Shown here in pieces: positions 1-7,403 of a stretch of DNA of 64,000 nt (position 1 is the stretch's first letter; each line of letters opens with the position of its first letter). A program made the position numbers and the translations under genes. The stretch spans positions 186,001 through 250,000 of the forward strand of contig CBHWDO010000001.1 in NCBI GenBank assembly GCA_966112615.1, read 5' to 3'. Origin of the DNA: Flavitalea sp966112615 (lineage in GTDB: Bacteria > Bacteroidota > Bacteroidia > Chitinophagales > Chitinophagaceae). A model generated the notes under the pieces. It had not been told where the DNA came from. It saw only the letters and a list, made by a program, of their open reading frames with translations, and made no database searches.

Positions 1-1
1 T

Positions 2-319
2 AAATTCTATAGGGCATTGCATTCCATGATCCATACAAGGTCTTCAAATAATCATATACCTGTAATAAAAGCAATTGGACTGACAGGAGAAGGTGTAAGA
101 GAACTGTACGATGCCATCCAGGATCACCGCACCAATCATCATGACCAGCTGGATCTGCTTACCGAGCGTGTTTACCAGCTCATCCAGAAATCACGCATGA
201 AGGATATCAATAAGAAAGATTTGAAGGCAGAGATCGCTGCTTTGGAGAAAGATTTCAATTTATACAGGTTTGTGAAGGAGCGGTCCACCCGGACTGACTC
301 GAGCGAAGCGAGAGGCTGA
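2..319 (+). CDS. meaB: Methylmalonyl-CoA mutase-associated GTPase MeaB, C-terminal part
   Basis: The reading frame is open from the left edge, so the gene begins outside the window. About 105 C-terminal residues remain. The stretch reading IPVIKAIGLTGEGVRELYD followed by a helix ending in H matches the C-terminal dimerisation region of the MeaB/ArgK G3E-type GTPases, which protect and reload adenosylcobalamin-dependent methylmalonyl-CoA mutase. The GTP-binding motifs are off the window. The last residues (roughly SSEARG) are encoded by the start of a dispersed palindromic repeat, so the natural C-terminus has probably been altered by that element. The gene faces a glycosyltransferase on the other strand. 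Family call is good but rests on a short segment. Confidence 0.72.
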   Translation, partial: KFYRALHSMIHTRSSNNHIPVIKAIGLTGEGVRELYDAIQDHRTNHHDQLDLLTERVYQLIQKSRMKDINKKDLKAEIAALEKDFNLYRFVKERSTRTDSSEARG

Positions 320-452
320 ACGAACCAGGCTGAACAAATGCCGAAGGCATTTGGGCTGAATGGAAGACTTCTGCTCAGCTCAATGGCTTGCAGCCATTGC
401 TCAGCGCAGAGCGTTCAGCCCAACCGCTCCGCGGTTGGTCAGCCCGCAAACG
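298..452. repeat. Dispersed palindromic repeat (GCTGAAC family), copy 1
   Basis: This convergent spacer consists of small hairpins with three-base loops: AAATGCC-gaa-GGCATTT, AATGGC-ttgca-GCCATT and AACCGC-tcc-GCGGTT. They are separated by the words GGCTGAAC and GTTCAGCC or their variants. The core with AAATGCC/GGCATTT and the following GGGCTGAA plus GGAAGA recurs near 15120-15150. The element overlaps the ends of both flanking genes. It may act as a two-way terminator or be a non-autonomous mobile repeat; neither is shown. Confidence 0.8.
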
Positions 453-1338
453 GATCCCTCATCACCACACCCAACCTCTTCAACACATTTTTCCACTTCA
501 ACTTCTCCCTGATCACCGGTTCCTTCAATTCACCATCAAACTTTTCACCCCTTCGCAAATAAACTTTTGTAGCCACACTGGATGTGAATCCCCACTTGGC
601 AATGAACTGGTAATAGCCTTTATTCTTTTTTACTCTCTTAGTTGACTTCGATCCGAAATGATATGCCCTGCTTGCAGATACACCTTTGAATAACCTCACA
701 CCTGCCTTCCACAATTTCATACTGAAATCAGGGTCCGAATACATCCCTGGAGAAAATTCAATACTGTATCCTCCGACATAATCCCAGAGATCCTTATGTA
801 AAATATTAGGGGGCCATGTACCACCCTGCCAGTCATGGAACTCAAGCCCATTGAACTCTTTCAATAATCTATCTTCATCGAAATTTGAAGGGTCCGTTCC
901 ATAATTCTTTTCAATCACACAATTACTGGAGGCAGTTGGCTCAATAGCTGTTGATGATAAGAAGAATGCATTATGCCCGATCTTCTCTATTTCCTCTACC
1001 AAGGCCTTATCCCAACCCGGACATAAATACATATCATCATTCACATAAACTATATAATCTGTATCAGCAATGGTCCTTGCATAATTCAATGCATAGCATA
1101 CTCCTATATTACCTTCAGAAAAAGTATAATCAATATCAGCCTGTGATTCAGCCCAGTCAAGACTTCCATCCTTTCCTTCATTGATGTGCACGATCACCTG
1201 GTGATCATAAACAGAATTCTTCCTGATACTCTCTACACATAATTTCAAAAAAGGCAGATTATTCCAGCTTGGAACAAGTATGGAAAACTTCTTACCAGAC
1301 CTGGTGCGCTTTACTTTTCTTAATCCTGTTTCAAACAT
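439..1338 (-). CDS. Glycosyltransferase family 2 protein
   Basis: A 299-residue GT-A fold glycosyltransferase. The N-terminal part has the family hallmark FSILVPSWNN, then a helix with CVESI, and YVNDDM is the DxD-like metal and nucleotide-sugar site. GGYSIEFSPG and the SDPDF stretch look like the acceptor-side region. No membrane segment is seen, so the enzyme is probably cytosolic and adds a sugar to a surface glycan or lipid-linked intermediate; the substrate is unknown. The ATG at 1338 was chosen over an upstream TTG because a TATATTTG promoter word lies just before it. It is divergent from a methyltransferase gene 67 bases away, which suggests a shared glycan-modification role (inference). 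Confidence 0.8.
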   Translation of the reverse strand: MFETGLRKVKRTRSGKKFSILVPSWNNLPFLKLCVESIRKNSVYDHQVIVHINEGKDGSLDWAESQADIDYTFSEGNIGVCYALNYARTIADTDYIVYVNDDMYLCPGWDKALVEEIEKIGHNAFFLSSTAIEPTASSNCVIEKNYGTDPSNFDEDRLLKEFNGLEFHDWQGGTWPPNILHKDLWDYVGGYSIEFSPGMYSDPDFSMKLWKAGVRLFKGVSASRAYHFGSKSTKRVKKNKGYYQFIAKWGFTSSVATKVYLRRGEKFDGELKEPVIREKLKWKNVLKRLGVVMRDPFAG

Positions 1339-1356
1339 TTGGAATAATTGTAGCTG

Positions 1357-1364
1357 CAAATATA
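1357..1364 (-). promoter_or_regulatory. Candidate -7 element (TATATTTG) of the GT2 gene
   Basis: On the minus strand the word TATATTTG fits the Bacteroidota -7 consensus TAnnTTTG and lies 18 bases upstream of the chosen ATG. A TTTG that could be the -33 element lies at 1388-1391, slightly farther away than usual. Confidence 0.5.
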
Positions 1365-1405
1365 TCTTCAATTATTATCTTGGCGGCCAAACCAATAACC
1401 ATCGC

Positions 1406-2092
1406 ATGGACAGACAATACGTGATTCAGAAGTTAATGAAGGAGAAAAAGCTGAACAACTATCTTGAAATAGGCGTTTTCAACGGTCATATTTTCTTCCG
1501 GATAAACAGTTCTTTCAAAGTGGCGGTAGATCCTGAGTTTCGTTTCGATGCGATGCGCAAGTTTGGAAAATCACTGCTGAATCCTCAGAACTTCAAAGCA
1601 CACTTCATTGAAAAGACCAGCGATGATTTCTTTGCACAGGATGCGCCCAATCTGCTGAACGGAAAAAAATTCGAAATAGCCCTCATAGATGGAATGCATG
1701 AATATGAATATGCATTGCGGGATGTTGAGAACACACTCAACAACATGACCGATAACGGCATCATCGTTATGCACGATTGTAACCCACTCACCAAAGATGC
1801 TGCTTCATCATTTGCTGAATGGAAATCTAGAAATTTTGCTGATACCTGGAATGGAGATGTCTGGAAAGTGATCCTGCACATGCAAAGCCTCCGCAATGAT
1901 GTGAACGCATTCACATTGGATTGCGACCATGGCCTTGGAGTGATCACCAAGGGTAAACCTGAGAAGCACCTTAATTTCACAAAGGAGCAGATCAATAACC
2001 TCACTTACGAAGACTTCAATAAGAATCGTAAGGATTTCATCAACCTGAAACCATCAGAATACTTCTACGAATATTTCAATCTGAAAAGATAA
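1406..2092 (+). CDS. Class I SAM-dependent methyltransferase (Methyltransf_24-like)
   Basis: A 228-residue protein. NYLEIGVFNGH near residues 17-27 is motif I for S-adenosylmethionine binding. VAVDPEF supplies the acidic residue after strand 2, FEIALIDGMHEYEYALRDVEN is typical of the Methyltransf_24 / TylF-like group, and GIIVMHDCNP is the strand-5 region with a metal-binding-type DC. Such enzymes often methylate sugars or other small hydroxylated compounds and sit beside glycosyltransferases, as here. The start at ATG 1406 is preferred; an upstream extension of the frame overlaps the divergent gene. The real substrate cannot be read from the sequence. Confidence 0.75.
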   Translation: MDRQYVIQKLMKEKKLNNYLEIGVFNGHIFFRINSSFKVAVDPEFRFDAMRKFGKSLLNPQNFKAHFIEKTSDDFFAQDAPNLLNGKKFEIALIDGMHEYEYALRDVENTLNNMTDNGIIVMHDCNPLTKDAASSFAEWKSRNFADTWNGDVWKVILHMQSLRNDVNAFTLDCDHGLGVITKGKPEKHLNFTKEQINNLTYEDFNKNRKDFINLKPSEYFYEYFNLKR

Positions 2093-2096
2093 CAGC

Positions 2097-2303
2097 CTAG
2101 ATCTCACGGCTGTTTTTCCACCATCGATAACCCAGGTAGCCGACTATAGCCATTGGGGCGAAGGCCAGGTAAAGAATTCCTGTATTTAATCCACGACCGG
2201 TGTTCTCACCAAGCTGGGAAGCGGTCTTCGTACAGATGGAGCACTGGGCAGCTGCATCCTGTACCATCACAAACATCAGAGCGATCAGTATTAACCTATA
2301 CAT
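2097..2303 (-). CDS. Small exported membrane protein with CSICTK motif
   Basis: A 68-residue protein. The first 19 residues form a signal peptide ending in AAAQ, followed by the dicysteine motif CSICTKTASQ, a glycine-rich linker containing GLNTGILYL, and one membrane helix ending in GYRWWKNSREI. From memory, short Bacteroidota proteins with a CxxC after the signal and this GINxGILYL-type segment occur near cytochrome oxidase assembly genes; their function is not known. Here it lies between a methyltransferase and typA. The two cysteines could bind a metal or form a disulfide (inference). Confidence 0.7.
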   Translation of the reverse strand: MYRLILIALMFVMVQDAAAQCSICTKTASQLGENTGRGLNTGILYLAFAPMAIVGYLGYRWWKNSREI

Positions 2304-2381
2304 GGTGGCAATTTAGAGATTTTTACACCAAAGAGGCAAAAGGCGAAGCCAAAATGCTGCTCCGCCTTTGCCTACAAAATG

Positions 2382-4193
2382 TTAAACTTCCTCAGCCTTC
2401 ATCATCTTCGCGTACTTGTTCCTATCGTTCTCATCCAGGTAGATCTTCCTCATCCTGATATGGTTCGGAGTTACCTCGATGCACTCATCCTGCTGGATGT
2501 ATTCCATACATTCTTCCAGCGTCATCTGTGTCTTAGGGGCAATATTGGTAGCCGCGTCGCTTCCGCTCGCGCGCATGTTGGTCAGTTTCTTTCCTTCAAT
2601 AGCATTCACAACAAGATCTCCCGGCTTGATATGCTCGGCAATGATCTGTCCTGCATAAACCTCTTCTCCCGGATCAACGAAGAAAGTACCACGATCCTGG
2701 AGTTTATCGATTGAATAACCAGTGGTTGTACCGGTTGTCTTAGCGATCAATACACCATTGTTACGACCAGGGATCGGTCCTTTCCATGGCTTGTATTCAA
2801 GGAACCTGTGAGCCATTACAGCTTCACCGGTGGTTGCAGTCAGCATTTGTGTACGCAGACCGATCAGACCTCTTGAAGGGATCTCGAATTCAAGGTGCTG
2901 CATTTCGCCCTTGGTCTCCATCACGTGCATTTCGCCCTTACGACGGGTAACCAGGTCGATCACCTTTGATGCAAACTCCTGCGGTACATCTACCACCAGG
3001 GTTTCATAAGGCTCACACTTCTTGTTATCGATTGTCTTAACGATTACCTGCGGCTGACCTACAGTCAACTCGTAGCCTTCACGACGCATAGTTTCAATCA
3101 ATACGCCTAAGTGAAGAATACCGCGACCGTATACCAGGAAGGTATCACCGCTATCAGTATCCTGAACGCGAAGAGCCAGGTTCTTTTCAGTTTCTTTCAT
3201 CAGTCGGTCACGCAGGTGACGGCTGGTTACAAATTTACCATCACGACCAAAGAACGGTGAGTTGTTGATCGAGAAGGTCATGTTCATGGTTGGCTCATCT
3301 ACAGAGATAACAGCCAATGCCTCAGGATTTTCTGCATCAGCGATGGTATCTCCGATGTTGAAATCTTCCAGACCTACCACAGCACAAAGATCACCTGCAA
3401 CTACTTCCTGAACTTTCTTCTTGCCCATTCCTTCGAACACATACAGTTCACGAACCTTGATCTTCTTCTGAGAACCATCGGTGCTCATCAGGGTGATCTG
3501 CTGGTTTTCTTTAATGGAACCGCGGCTCACTTTTCCGATTGCAATACGGCCAAGGAAAGATGAATAATCGAGAGAAGTGATCTGGAGCTGAAGATTTCCT
3601 TCTTCAACCTTAGGAGCAGGTACATATTTCAGGATACCGTCGAGCAATGGATCAATTCCTTCGATCTGCTCGAGGGAAGTATTGAACCATCCATTTTTTC
3701 CCGAACCATAGAAAGTCGGGAAATCCAGCTGCTCTTCAGTAGCATCCAGGTTGAAGAAAAGCTCGAATACTGCGTCATGAACTTCATCCGGACGACAGTT
3801 TGGCTTATCAACCTTATTGATCACCACTATAGGTTTCAGGTTCAGTTGAAGTGCTTTTTGCAGTACAAAACGGGTCTGCGGCATTGGACCTTCAAAAGCA
3901 TCCACGAGGAGAATAACTCCATCGGCCATCTTCAGAACCCTCTCCACTTCACCACCGAAATCGGCGTGGCCCGGAGTATCGATAACATTGATTTTGATAT
4001 CTTTATAAGTAACTGCGGCGTTTTTTGAGAAAATTGTGATTCCTCTTTCCTTTTCAAGATCATTGCTGTCCATGATCAACTCTCCAGTATCCTGGTTCGC
4101 ACGGAAAACATTGGTTGAGTGAAGAATTTTGTCAACCAGGGTAGTCTTTCCGTGGTCTACGTGTGCAATGATTGCTATGTTTCTGATTTGCAT
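2382..4193 (-). CDS. typA: Translational GTPase TypA/BipA
   Basis: A 603-residue ribosome-associated GTPase of the EF-G class, of normal family length. Residues 10-18 read AHVDHGKTT (G1 P-loop), ERGITIFSKN is switch I, DTPGHADF is G3 and VVINKVD is G4. The EF-G domain II-like region and domain V follow, with the TypA-specific C-terminus (KPWKGPIPGR, GTFFVDPGEEVYAGQ). It acts at the ribosome in late 50S assembly and in stress or low-temperature translation. ATG 4193 starts the MQIRNIAIIAH sequence typical of the family. A TACCTTTG word about 45 bases upstream is the likely promoter, and the gene appears monocistronic. Confidence 0.97.
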   Translation of the reverse strand: MQIRNIAIIAHVDHGKTTLVDKILHSTNVFRANQDTGELIMDSNDLEKERGITIFSKNAAVTYKDIKINVIDTPGHADFGGEVERVLKMADGVILLVDAFEGPMPQTRFVLQKALQLNLKPIVVINKVDKPNCRPDEVHDAVFELFFNLDATEEQLDFPTFYGSGKNGWFNTSLEQIEGIDPLLDGILKYVPAPKVEEGNLQLQITSLDYSSFLGRIAIGKVSRGSIKENQQITLMSTDGSQKKIKVRELYVFEGMGKKKVQEVVAGDLCAVVGLEDFNIGDTIADAENPEALAVISVDEPTMNMTFSINNSPFFGRDGKFVTSRHLRDRLMKETEKNLALRVQDTDSGDTFLVYGRGILHLGVLIETMRREGYELTVGQPQVIVKTIDNKKCEPYETLVVDVPQEFASKVIDLVTRRKGEMHVMETKGEMQHLEFEIPSRGLIGLRTQMLTATTGEAVMAHRFLEYKPWKGPIPGRNNGVLIAKTTGTTTGYSIDKLQDRGTFFVDPGEEVYAGQIIAEHIKPGDLVVNAIEGKKLTNMRASGSDAATNIAPKTQMTLEECMEYIQQDECIEVTPNHIRMRKIYLDENDRNKYAKMMKAEEV

Positions 4194-4235
4194 AATAGGC
4201 GCTGTCTCCTTTAAGGAGCGTTGGTTTTAAGGGCG

Positions 4236-4243
4236 CAAAGGTA
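4236..4243 (-). promoter_or_regulatory. Candidate -7 element (TACCTTTG) of typA
   Basis: The minus-strand word TACCTTTG followed by GCGCCC fits TAnnTTTG and lies about 43 bases before the typA ATG. No clear TTG/TTTG at -33 was seen. Confidence 0.5.
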
Positions 4244-4278
4244 GGCATTTTAAGCTACCGGAAGATTAATATCTTGTT

Positions 4279-4313
4279 ATCTCCCAACTCCTATCTCCCA
4301 ACTCCCAGCTCCT
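4279..4313. repeat. Short-word tandem repeat (CTCCCAACTC type)
   Basis: The run is made of variants of CTCCCAACTC, CTATCTCCCAACTC and CCCAGCTCC. Its reverse complement pattern (GGAGATAGGAGTTGGGAG) recurs at 52464-52492 after hup. It touches the stop codon of the NagX-like gene. Confidence 0.7.
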
Positions 4314-5433
4314 AAACCCTCACATATATCTTCCGCTTATCCATCACCCAACCCACAAACCAGCATACCAGCATGAAAACCAATGCATAAATAAAAGAAC
4401 CGAAGTAGTTGCCCATCGGCAGGAACAGGGTGTTAAAGATCCAGTCGCGAAGTGTTCCAGCCCCAAAAGGAATTAAATAAAGTACGATGGCCAGGATCTC
4501 CGACAGCAGGTATATGAACAGCGGGTTCTTCCCAAAGACCTGGAAAAAGCCCGTCCACTTTGTTTTATGCTGAAAATCCATGATATAAATGATGCCCGCA
4601 ATAGCCAGGCAATCTATTCCTACAGTCAGCAGCACAAAGGAACTTGTCCAAAGTTTTTTATTGATTGGGAACCCATAGTGCCATAAAAATGCCAGTGATA
4701 CCAACACAGCTCCTGCAAGTGATAGCTTGGCCAGCATTTCAAAGGTCTTGCCTTTGGCTTGCACATATTTTCCGACGATATAACCCACATATACATTCCC
4801 GATGGCAGGGAAAGTAGACAACAATCCTTCCGGATCAAATGGAATACCTTCACCTTTATACATATGACTTTCACCGATCAGCCATTTATCAAGCCTGAGC
4901 ACCGCATTGGTTTGAAGACTTAACGGATCATCACCAGTGCCGAAATAATAGAGCACCGGACCATACAAAACCAGGATACCCATCACAATCCAAAGCACCG
5001 TGGTTGGTTTCAGGTAATAGATCATCAAAGCGGTGATCCCATAACAAATTGCGATTCTTTGCAGCACGCCAAAGATCCTCGTATCCCGGATAGGCGACAA
5101 CATCCAGTTTCCCTGGTCGGTGATGGTAAAGAAAGGGAACCAGTACATCAGGTATCCAATCAGGAATATGATGATGGTTCTTTTAAGGATCTTCCAGGTA
5201 ACGGTAGAAGCAGGAAGCGATTCCCATTTATTCATCACAAAAGCCATGGCATTGCCCACAGCAAAAAGAAAAGATGGAAATACAAGATCCGTTGGTGTGA
5301 ATCCATGCCACTCGGCATGCTGAAGCGGAGCATAAGAAAACTCCCAGCTACCGGGAGTGTTCACAATGATCATCAAACAGATGGTCATGCCACGAAATAC
5401 ATCAAGAGCCGTGAACCGGTTGGGGTTACTCAT
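4312..5433 (-). CDS. NagX/DUF5009-type multipass membrane acyltransferase-like protein
   Basis: A 373-residue polytopic inner-membrane protein with about ten hydrophobic segments. The N-terminus RFTALDVFRGMTICLMIIVN and the following HAEWHGFTPTDLVFPSFLF segment are the signature of the COG4299 group related to human heparan-alpha-glucosaminide N-acetyltransferase. Members are found in aminosugar-use loci and may acetylate aminosugars across the membrane, but bacterial enzymes are poorly tested. ATG 5433 directly precedes the conserved N-terminus. The gene stands between typA and a divergent hydrolase; no sugar-use genes are adjacent, so the substrate stays open. Confidence 0.85.
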   Translation of the reverse strand: MSNPNRFTALDVFRGMTICLMIIVNTPGSWEFSYAPLQHAEWHGFTPTDLVFPSFLFAVGNAMAFVMNKWESLPASTVTWKILKRTIIIFLIGYLMYWFPFFTITDQGNWMLSPIRDTRIFGVLQRIAICYGITALMIYYLKPTTVLWIVMGILVLYGPVLYYFGTGDDPLSLQTNAVLRLDKWLIGESHMYKGEGIPFDPEGLLSTFPAIGNVYVGYIVGKYVQAKGKTFEMLAKLSLAGAVLVSLAFLWHYGFPINKKLWTSSFVLLTVGIDCLAIAGIIYIMDFQHKTKWTGFFQVFGKNPLFIYLLSEILAIVLYLIPFGAGTLRDWIFNTLFLPMGNYFGSFIYALVFMLVCWFVGWVMDKRKIYVRV

Positions 5434-5490
5434 AAGCAGTACGTTAGTAATACAAAATAAATCGCCCTATATTCAAATCAAAATTATTCT

Positions 5491-6477
5491 ATGAAGAGAA
5501 AGCTTTGGTTGCTTCTTCCTGTAGCCCTGATCGTTGTATATCTCGCAGGACCAAACCCTGCCACACCTTCATATTCGAATACTCTTCCCAATGTGCCGGC
5601 AGACCCAGTAGCCCTGACAAATTATATTTCCCAGAAAGAATCTTTACCCAATATCAAACCCGATAACCAGGCCAGGATAGTATGGGCAAATGATTCAGCC
5701 AGATCTAAAACACCTTACAGCATTGTTTACCTGCATGGATTTTCGGCATCACAGGGAGAAGGAATGCCACTGCATACAAACATCGCAAAGAAGTTCGGCG
5801 CTAATCTTTATTTGTCGAGACTCGCGGAACATGGTGTTCAGTCAAACGACCAGATGCTGAACCTGACTCCCGAAAATTTGTGGGAATCAGCCAAGGAAGC
5901 ATTTGTTATCGGGAAACAATTGGGTGATAAAGTGATATTGATGGGAACATCAACCGGCGGAACCTTAGCGCTGATGCTTGCTGCAAGATACCCCGATGTA
6001 AATTCCCTCGTGTTGATGTCGCCCAATATCGAGATCAACGACCCAAATGCATGGTTACTCAATAATCCATGGGGATTGCAGATCGCCAGGAAAGTCATCG
6101 GATCAGAATATATCAAACCCGTTGATCAGCGGCCTGTTTACAAACAATACTGGAATTCTCCTTACCGGATAGAAGCTGTAGTAGCCCTGGAAGAACTACT
6201 TGAAACAAATATGAATAAAGAGACTTTTGAGCAGGTGAAGCAACCGGCCCTTATACTTTATTATTATAAAGATGATGTACACCAGGATAGTGTTGTAAAG
6301 GTTTCAGCTATCAAAAAAATGTACGAGGAGCTCGGATCATCCAATAAAAGAGCTGTTGCCATGCCCACTGTAGGTGATCATGTGATGGGATCATTTATAA
6401 AATCAAAAGATATTCCTGCCGTTGAAAAAGAGATTGAAGCTTTCCTTTTATCGCTGGGCTTAAGGCCGGTGGAATAA
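5491..6477 (+). CDS. Alpha/beta hydrolase, exported or membrane-anchored
   Basis: A 328-residue protein starting with a hydrophobic signal or anchor (LWLLLPVALIVVYLAG). The oxyanion-hole segment YLHGFSASQ lies near residue 82. The nucleophile elbow is GTSTGG with Ser154, the likely acid is in YYKDDVHQD near residue 265, and the histidine is in VGDHVMGS near residue 305. All parts of the catalytic triad are thus visible. The overall form resembles carboxylesterase or monoacylglycerol-lipase-type enzymes. Its substrate is unknown. It is followed 17 bases later by a lipid-kinase-family gene, so both may act on glycerolipids (inference). Confidence 0.82.
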   Translation: MKRKLWLLLPVALIVVYLAGPNPATPSYSNTLPNVPADPVALTNYISQKESLPNIKPDNQARIVWANDSARSKTPYSIVYLHGFSASQGEGMPLHTNIAKKFGANLYLSRLAEHGVQSNDQMLNLTPENLWESAKEAFVIGKQLGDKVILMGTSTGGTLALMLAARYPDVNSLVLMSPNIEINDPNAWLLNNPWGLQIARKVIGSEYIKPVDQRPVYKQYWNSPYRIEAVVALEELLETNMNKETFEQVKQPALILYYYKDDVHQDSVVKVSAIKKMYEELGSSNKRAVAMPTVGDHVMGSFIKSKDIPAVEKEIEAFLLSLGLRPVE

Positions 6478-6494
6478 TTGTAATTTGCGCCTTC

Positions 6495-7403
6495 ATGGCC
6501 AATAGAAAAATAGCATACCTGATCAACCCTATTTCGGGAACACGTTCTAAAGAAAAAGTCCTTGAACTGATCAAAAAGAAAACCACCGAACAGGGTATAA
6601 CTTTTGAAATTTTTGCCACCAACGCTGAAGGCAATTATAATTTCATCAAGGAAAAGGTCAGGAATGAAGGCCTGACAGATGTTGTTATCTGTGGTGGCGA
6701 TGGTTCGATCAGCAAGATCACGGGTGCATTATTAGATCAGGATATCAGGTTTGGAATTATTCCCATGGGATCCGGAAACGGACTGGCACTTTCAGCCCGC
6801 ATTCCGCGCAATACATCAAAAGCACTCGATATAATTTTCAATTGCAAAGATGATCGTGTTGATGGTATCATGATCAATGGAGTTTTCTCCTGCATGCTGT
6901 GCGGATTAGGATTTGATGCTGCCGTTGCTGCAGTATTTGCAAATTCAAAAGTTCGTGGACTCAAAACCTATGTGAAACTTTCTGCACTTCATTACCTGAA
7001 GGCACAGCCTTATCCTTTCATCATTGAAGCAAACGGGCATACTGTTGAATCAGCAGCTTATTTTATTTCCATTGCCAACAGCAACCAGTTTGGAAATAAT
7101 TTCACCATCGCTCCAAAAGCGAGCCTGCAGGATGGTTTGCTCGATATTGTGATCGTTAAAGGAATGAACAAATTGGTACTTCCATTTTCAATACTAACAC
7201 AAATAACCGGCATTAATGCTTTGCAGGAAATGGGTGAACTGATCGACAAAAAAAATATCATTTACTTTCAGACAGATAAACTCATCATAAGGAATCCCCA
7301 ACTTGCTCCTTTGCAAACTGATGGAGAACCTGTAGAAACTTCGGATGAATTTGAGATCACTGTCCTGCCAAAAGCGTATCGCCTGATACAGCCTTTTGTG
7401 TAA
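6495..7403 (+). CDS. Diacylglycerol kinase family lipid kinase (YegS/DagK-like)
   Basis: A 302-residue soluble lipid kinase. KIAYLINPISGTRSK at the N-terminus, the nucleotide loop VICGGDGSISKI near residue 66 and IIPMGSGNGLALSARIP near residue 90 are the three signature motifs of the DAGK catalytic domain. The C-terminal beta-rich domain ends with LQTDGEPVE, which is also typical. It would phosphorylate diacylglycerol or a related lipid with ATP at the membrane surface. It follows an alpha/beta hydrolase. Its last 47 bases overlap, on the other strand, the end of a patatin-like gene, so each gene encodes part of the C-terminus of the other. Confidence 0.9.
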   Translation: MANRKIAYLINPISGTRSKEKVLELIKKKTTEQGITFEIFATNAEGNYNFIKEKVRNEGLTDVVICGGDGSISKITGALLDQDIRFGIIPMGSGNGLALSARIPRNTSKALDIIFNCKDDRVDGIMINGVFSCMLCGLGFDAAVAAVFANSKVRGLKTYVKLSALHYLKAQPYPFIIEANGHTVESAAYFISIANSNQFGNNFTIAPKASLQDGLLDIVIVKGMNKLVLPFSILTQITGINALQEMGELIDKKNIIYFQTDKLIIRNPQLAPLQTDGEPVETSDEFEITVLPKAYRLIQPFV

